A stretch of 64,000 bases of DNA from an uncultured Dehalococcoidia bacterium (GTDB lineage Bacteria; Chloroflexota; Dehalococcoidia; Lucifugimonadales; UBA3495), in NCBI GenBank assembly GCA_958296225.1, contig OY282456.1, positions 1,550,001-1,614,000 of the forward strand, given 5' to 3'. The notes beneath the pieces were generated by a model. That model saw only the letters and a list, made by a program, of their open reading frames with translations, was not told the origin of the DNA and searched no databases. Positions within the stretch are counted from its first letter, which is position 1. The number at the start of each line of letters is the position of its first letter. Shown here piece by piece: positions 59,807-64,000 of the stretch. The position numbers were made by a program, and so were the translations under genes.

Positions 59807-60610
59807 CTATGAGTGCATTGCGGGCCCCAGTTGACCGGCCCGGTCAATAAGGGCCCGTATATCGGCGACGGTTCTTTCCCGGTAGTTCTCCTGGTCGGTG
59901 AGCCGGGGCTGTTTCCTGGTCCTCCGGTATTCGTCGCCGCCGGCGTATTCCGAATAAACGTCGGGCGGTATGCTGAGGCCAAAGTCCCGCATCGCGGCGT
60001 CAATGCGGCGCACGCTGCCCAGGAGGTGGGAGAGGTTGTGGGTGTCGCGGTAAGTGCCGCCATGTCCGGCGATGATGGCCTTCATCGCGTGTTCCAGCGC
60101 GGATTGCGCCTGTTGGGCGATGAGCAGGTCATTGGCGCCGGCGTCGTCCATGATTAGGAAAGCCTGCAAGTGGGAAACGGCGTGGTACAGCCGGTTATGA
60201 TAGTCAGTCCATTCGTATTCGTATTCGGTTTCCTCATCGTCCGAGTAGCGGCTGCGGAACTCTTCGGGATTTGTGGACATTACGACACCGTCAAGCAGGG
60301 CTCGGGTAGCGACGTGGTTGATGTAGCGCCGTTTTTCGTCGAATTCGGCGCGTCCGAACCAGACCAGTTGCACCGGGACGCGGCGGCCATAGGCAGACCA
60401 GGCGGCCTGCCGGGCCCATTTGGCGGCGGCTGCTTTGCGCTTCCCGCCCGGTTCCTCCGGGAGTACCAGCATAATATCAATGTCGGAGCGGCGTTCCTCG
60501 TGGTCGCCCCGGGCGCGGGAGCCGAACAGTATGGTGGCCTGGGGATTTTCCCGGTGGTGCACCGCCTGCGCCACGCGCAGCGCCTGGGGGTCGCAATGGT
60601 TGGGGTTCAT
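59807..60610 (-). CDS. Fused nucleotidyltransferase-HEPN protein
   Basis: A 267-residue protein. N-terminal nucleotidyltransferase: TILFGSRARGDHEERRSDIDIMLVLP, with the G-S-(x)n-D-I-D core. C-terminal HEPN helical domain: LLIAQQAQSALEHAMKAIIAGHGG, then YRDTHNLSHLLGSV. In classic toxin-antitoxin pairs these are separate genes (MntA and HepT), where the transferase AMPylates the HEPN RNase. Here they are one chain. It diverges from the transporter operon. Confidence 0.85.
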   Translation of the reverse strand: MNPNHCDPQALRVAQAVHHRENPQATILFGSRARGDHEERRSDIDIMLVLPEEPGGKRKAAAAKWARQAAWSAYGRRVPVQLVWFGRAEFDEKRRYINHVATRALLDGVVMSTNPEEFRSRYSDDEETEYEYEWTDYHNRLYHAVSHLQAFLIMDDAGANDLLIAQQAQSALEHAMKAIIAGHGGTYRDTHNLSHLLGSVRRIDAAMRDFGLSIPPDVYSEYAGGDEYRRTRKQPRLTDQENYRERTVADIRALIDRAGQLGPAMHS

Positions 60611-60676
60611 AGTACGGCTCTCCTGACCTGGCGTTCGCCGCTGCTAACGCGCGTGACGCCAGTATAGCAGGGGCTG

Positions 60677-60701
60677 CCGGAGCGGGGTTTCTCCGCTCCG
60701 G
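60677..60701. repeat. Intergenic hairpin CCGGAGCGG / CCGCTCCGG
   Basis: A perfect nine-base stem with a seven-base loop, between divergent genes. No T run follows, so a terminator is unlikely. Confidence 0.6.
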
Positions 60702-60761
60702 TTGGGCATAATCCGTTTCCGTTTCCCTGGCCGCGGTATCTTGCATCGCCGCCCTTTCTGC

Positions 60762-60767
60762 TATAAT
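60762..60767 (+). promoter_or_regulatory. Candidate -10 for the transporter operon
   Basis: A perfect TATAAT 93 bases before the permease start; TTGCAT at 60741-60746 is a possible -35, but the spacer is only 15 bases. Confidence 0.4.
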
Positions 60768-60860
60768 GCGCCCGCTAAATCGTCAGGGAACCGCCGGATA
60801 ACGCGCCGGCGTGCGGCCCTAAGGTTCCGCGCCGCGCCCCTGGCAAAGGAAGGCTCCCCG

Positions 60861-61784
60861 GTGGCACGTTTCATCTTATTCCGCATCATCCAGGCCATCG
60901 CTACGCTGGTGGTGCTCAGTGCCGCCGTTTTCTTTGGCACCGACCTCACCGGAGATGCGGCGCTGGCGATGGCCCCCGGCGACGCCAAGCCCTCCGAAAT
61001 TGAGGCCATCCGCAGGAACCTGGGCCTGGACCGGCCCGTAGTGGTCAGGTACTTCGACTATCTGGGCGGTCTGTTCATGGGCGACTTTGGCCGTTCCTAC
61101 AACAAACGCCAGCCGGCCTTTGACATCGTGATGGAGCGCATCCCCAACACGGTGCAGCTGGCGATTACCGCCCTCATCATCGCCATTGTCATCGGCATAC
61201 CGTTAGGCATCTTGTCGGCGGTGAAACGAGACAGCATTCTGGACCGGGTGGGCAAATCCTTCGCCATCCTGGGTATGTCTATGCCCCAATTCTGGCTGGC
61301 GATTATCCTGATGTGGATCTTTGCCGTCGAGTTTCAACTGCTCCCCACCTTTGGCAAACAGGGCCTTGACCCCCGCTATTTCGTCATCCCCGCCTTCTCC
61401 ATCGCCGTGTTCACTATGGCCGGCTTTATGCGGCTGACCCGCTCCGCGATGCTGGAAGTGCTGGACAGCGAATACGTCAAGTTTGCCCGCATCAAGGGAC
61501 TGGCCGAGCAGCTGGTCATCTTCAAGCACGCCCTGAAAAACGCGGTCATCCCGGTGCTGACCTTCGGCGGCATCAGTTTCGCCGGCCTGCTCAACGGTTC
61601 CATCGTGGTGGAAGTCATCTTCTCCTGGCCCGGCCTGGGCCTGCTGATGCTGGAAGGCATCCGCACCAGGGACGTGCCCATCATTGAGGCCACCATCCTG
61701 ACCTCCGGCTTCCTCTACATTCTGATGTCCACCATCGTTGACATCGCCTACGCCTACGTTGACCCGCGCATCCGGTACGGATAG
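60861..61784 (+). CDS. Dipeptide/oligopeptide ABC transporter permease (DppB type)
   Basis: A 307-residue protein from GTG 60861 (AAGGAAGG ahead). Six membrane helices and the DppB cues RRNLGLDRPVVVRYFDYLGGLFMGDFGRSY in the N-terminal region and VLDSEYVKFARIKGL cytoplasmic EAA-like loop. It is half of the pore for peptides or related solutes. The next gene overlaps its end region closely. Confidence 0.9.
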   Translation: MARFILFRIIQAIATLVVLSAAVFFGTDLTGDAALAMAPGDAKPSEIEAIRRNLGLDRPVVVRYFDYLGGLFMGDFGRSYNKRQPAFDIVMERIPNTVQLAITALIIAIVIGIPLGILSAVKRDSILDRVGKSFAILGMSMPQFWLAIILMWIFAVEFQLLPTFGKQGLDPRYFVIPAFSIAVFTMAGFMRLTRSAMLEVLDSEYVKFARIKGLAEQLVIFKHALKNAVIPVLTFGGISFAGLLNGSIVVEVIFSWPGLGLLMLEGIRTRDVPIIEATILTSGFLYILMSTIVDIAYAYVDPRIRYG

Positions 61785-61821
61785 CAACCCCCCCGATGCG
61801 ACTTCCGAGGAGCGATTGAAC

Positions 61822-62712
61822 TTGGCAACGCAAGACCTGGCCACCCCGGCGCCGGCGGCAAACGCTGCGACTCGCGCGCTGCAAAAGGCGCGGGAGCTGC
61901 GCCTGCCCTGGGTTCCCCTCATCATTCTGGCGCTGCTTATGGTGGCGGCGGTGTTCGCGCCCCTGCTGGCGCCCCACAACCCGGAGCAGCTGAACAAACG
62001 CGACCGGGAGATTCCCCCCTTCCAAACCGGCAACTTCCTGCTGGGCACCGACAAATCCGGCAAGGACATTCTCAGCCGGCTGATCTTCGGCGCGCGCACC
62101 TCGGTGTTTATCAGCCTGGTGGCCCTGGGCACCGGCGCCGTAATCGGCAGTTCCATCGGCGTCATCTCCGGTTACTATGGCGGCCGGGTTGACATCGTGC
62201 TGATGCGCCTGGTTGACGCCGTGCTGGGCTTCCCCACGGTGCTGTTAGCGCTCATCATCGTCGCCATTGCCGGCGGGGCCGGCATCGGCAACGTAATCGT
62301 GGCCGTAGCGGCCACCGTGTGGGCCCGGTTCGCCCGGCAGGCCCGCGGCGAAGTCTTGAGCATCAAAGAGCGCGACTTCGTAACCCTGGCTATCGTGGCC
62401 GGCGTTTCCCCCCCGGTGATAATGTGGCGGCACATCTTCCCCAACGTTATCAATACCGTGCTCATCGTAATCAGCCTGCTGGTAGGCCAAACCATCCTGC
62501 TGGAAGCCTCGCTGAGCTTCCTGGGCGTTGGCGTGCCCCCCGGCGACCCGGCCTGGGGCATCATGGTATCGGAAGGCCGCGACCAGATTTTCGACATCTG
62601 GTGGCTTGCCCTGTTCCCCGGCCTGGCCATCACCATCGTGGTAATGGCGATGAACTTCTTTGGCGACTGGCTGCGCGATACCCTCGACCCACGGCTGCGG
62701 CGGACGCGCTAG
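61822..62712 (+). CDS. Dipeptide/oligopeptide ABC transporter permease (DppC type)
   Basis: A 296-residue protein from TTG 61822, with GAGGAG before it. It has the DppC hallmarks LLGTDKSGKDILSRLIFGARTS and QTILLEASLSFLGVGVPPGDPAWG, and the cytoplasmic VLSIKERDFVTLAIVAG loop. It forms the pore with the preceding permease. An earlier ATG in frame lies inside the preceding gene. Confidence 0.9.
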   Translation: MATQDLATPAPAANAATRALQKARELRLPWVPLIILALLMVAAVFAPLLAPHNPEQLNKRDREIPPFQTGNFLLGTDKSGKDILSRLIFGARTSVFISLVALGTGAVIGSSIGVISGYYGGRVDIVLMRLVDAVLGFPTVLLALIIVAIAGGAGIGNVIVAVAATVWARFARQARGEVLSIKERDFVTLAIVAGVSPPVIMWRHIFPNVINTVLIVISLLVGQTILLEASLSFLGVGVPPGDPAWGIMVSEGRDQIFDIWWLALFPGLAITIVVMAMNFFGDWLRDTLDPRLRRTR

Positions 62713-62738
62713 CCAAACCGTCAGCACACATCCTTGCC

Positions 62739-62760
62739 GGGGCGAATCATCATTCGCCCC
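62739..62760. repeat. 22-base palindrome GGGGCGAAT...ATTCGCCCC
   Basis: GGGGCGAAT-CATC-ATTCGCCCC, a related but distinct palindrome in the transporter intergenic region. Confidence 0.75.
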
Positions 62761-62863
62761 GACTCTTATAATTGTCACAGGACTTGCGCCACTGCGCTCG
62801 CAATGGCCAAGTGAGCGCGCCTGAGGCGAATCGCCGCCTTTTCCGGTTCCGCATCAGTCAACA

Positions 62864-62899
62864 ATGCTGTAATACCGATTTCCGTCAGTATTACAGCAT
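62864..62899. promoter_or_regulatory. Operator-like 12-base perfect inverted repeat
   Basis: ATGCTGTAATAC at 62864-62875 and its exact inverse GTATTACAGCAT at 62888-62899 with a 12-base spacer; TTACAGCA then TTACAGTG repeat just after. It lies about 120 bases before the binding protein. Confidence 0.6.
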
Positions 62900-63017
62900 T
62901 ACAGTGTGTTGCCATTGACATACGGCAGTTTATCCCCTACATTCCTTTGCCGTGGGCCAATCGCCCCGGAGCTATCCGGTCTAAGCAACTACGATACTGA
63001 CTTGGAGGAGGTTCGAT

Positions 63018-64000
63018 ATGGGCAAGGCTGCCCCAATACGGCTTTTGTCATCCTGGTTCTTGCTGTCTCTGCTGGCCGCCGTGCTGCTCATTGTCGCGGC
63101 CGCCTGCGGCCAGACTGCCGCGCCGCCCGGCGACTCCGGGGCGGCCGCCCCGCCCCCGACGGTTGCCGACAGCGGGGCGTCTGCGCCCGCGGCCACCCCC
63201 GTCCCCACCGCAATGCCGGCCATGGAACCATCCGACATTGAGCAATTCACGGTGATGGTCACCACCCAGGGCAACGAACTGTTCAACTCCAAGTATGCCC
63301 AGGGCGAAAACAACTTGTGGCACCGGATGGCCCAGGTCTGGCTGGTGGGCGGCAGCCTGAAAGACGGCAGCCTGGTGCTGGACCCGGAAACGGGCATCGC
63401 CAGCAAGTGGGAAATTGTTGACGACGGCCTGTCCTGGGAGTTCACCATCCGCGAAGGCATCTTCTTCCATAACGGCGAAGAGCTGGATGTTGACGACGTG
63501 GCCTTTATGGCCAACTGGTCAATTACCGAAGAATCCTCCGGGGTATCTACGGTTCGCATCGCCCGTGAGATTACCAACCGCGAAGTAACCGGCCCCAACA
63601 CCTTCAAATATTCCTTCAAAGAGCCGCTGGCCTTCTTCGGCGCGGCGGCATCCGAAGTGGACAACACCGCCATCGGCACCGTCATCTCCGTGGACTATTG
63701 GCAGAGCCTCCCCCTCGGCCAGACCATCGAAAACTGCACCCCCACTGACGTCTGCCAACAGGCCGAAGCCTTTGAAAAGAACCCCGACCCCGGCCTCCCC
63801 GGCCCTTTCCGGGTAGTCAACCATCGCTATGAAGAGGAAATCCTGTACGAGCGCTTTGAAGACTACTTCCTGCGGGAGGAACGGCCTTATCCCTTCCGCC
63901 AGCTTGCGTTGCGCGTGGTGCCGGAGCTGTCAACCCGCGTCGCCGCCTTGCAGGCCGGCGAGGTTGACATCATCGAAGCCGACAACACCGTGGTCAATCA
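63018..64000 (+). CDS. Peptide-type ABC transporter substrate-binding lipoprotein (partial, runs off the window)
   Basis: The visible 327 codons start MGKAAPIRLLSSWFLLSLLA after GGAGGAG. A lipobox VAAAC gives a Cys anchor, then a Pro/Ala/Gly-rich tether. Family 5 binding-protein features: WEFTIREGIFFHNGEELDVDDVAFMANW and a later AALQAGEVDIIEA segment. It belongs to the DppB/DppC operon upstream. The second such lipoprotein in the window, at 43820-45772, has the same plan. Confidence 0.9.
   Translation, partial: MGKAAPIRLLSSWFLLSLLAAVLLIVAAACGQTAAPPGDSGAAAPPPTVADSGASAPAATPVPTAMPAMEPSDIEQFTVMVTTQGNELFNSKYAQGENNLWHRMAQVWLVGGSLKDGSLVLDPETGIASKWEIVDDGLSWEFTIREGIFFHNGEELDVDDVAFMANWSITEESSGVSTVRIAREITNREVTGPNTFKYSFKEPLAFFGAAASEVDNTAIGTVISVDYWQSLPLGQTIENCTPTDVCQQAEAFEKNPDPGLPGPFRVVNHRYEEEILYERFEDYFLREERPYPFRQLALRVVPELSTRVAALQAGEVDIIEADNTVVN

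Larger units (their letters stand above)
62713..63017. other. Intergenic 305 bases in the transporter operon
   Basis: Holds the palindrome, the 12-base inverted repeat at 62864-62899, and the ribosome site of the binding protein. No gene seen. Confidence 0.6.

Noticed and set aside
60677..60701. Hairpin as a transcription terminator
   Set aside because: The stem is strong but no run of T follows on either strand.

Overview
The window is GC-rich, gene-dense bacterial DNA with no rRNA, tRNA, CRISPR array or prophage that I could recognise. The gene repertoire is flavin monooxygenase, luciferase-like oxidoreductase, paired MaoC dehydratases with twin short-chain dehydrogenases, metal-dependent amidohydrolase and cyclase, peptide-type ABC transporters with Cys-anchored lipoproteins, an R3H/SpoIIIAA-like ATPase beside tmk, and many TTG/GTG starts. 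It suggests an uncultured Chloroflexota (Dehalococcoidia/SAR202-like) that scavenges recalcitrant organic matter. That placement is inference from gene content, not from a marker phylogeny.

Layout. 0-3.2 kb: DUF1501/DUF1800 pair divergent from an acyl-CoA-dehydrogenase-fold monooxygenase. 3.2-9.7 kb: small membrane proteins, an EthD-like protein, then an accessory island: HigB-type toxin with an acidic partner, bracketed by a duplicated 5' end of the neighbouring gene; a RelE/ParE-type toxin coupled to a nuclease-methylase restriction enzyme; and a Panacea-domain antitoxin overlapping a two-helix membrane protein. 9.8-12.8 kb: Baeyer-Villiger monooxygenase and amidohydrolase. 12.8-16.2 kb: a frameshifted membrane glycosyltransferase-like gene and two tandem copies of a DUF4258 plus 175-residue-partner cassette. 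16.2-22.2 kb: cyclase, a Rdx (SelW-like) selenoprotein with an in-frame TGA, tmk, R3H ATPase, pdxT, pdxS.

22.4-39.0 kb is one reading frame of 5,542 codons for a secreted giant: nine GLUG-type modules with EF-hand-like loops and Cys pairs, then a run of Calx-beta-like sandwich domains. 39.1-47.1 kb: long leader, purA, a DoxX trio, a luciferase-like oxidoreductase, a lipoprotein and a zinc alcohol dehydrogenase. 47.1-50.8 kb: McrB-McrC-DUF3800 defence operon. 50.8-53.1 kb: a tandemly duplicated structured intergenic element, then selB, which gives the selenoprotein call independent support. 53.2-57.7 kb: small paired ORFs with a truncated aspartic protease, NurA, CinA, a metalloprotease-like protein and two MaoC-fold genes. 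57.8-64 kb: twin SDRs, a nucleotidyltransferase-HEPN fusion, and a dipeptide/oligopeptide ABC transporter operon that runs off the end.

The strongest unusual signals are the selenoprotein with its own promoter, candidate SECIS and terminator; the tandem DUF4258 cassettes with an internally duplicated partner; the giant calcium-type repeat protein with a higher-order repeat; the duplicated structured element ahead of selB; and the Panacea/two-helix pair. Start codons were chosen from visible ribosome-binding sites and are often not the longest possible.
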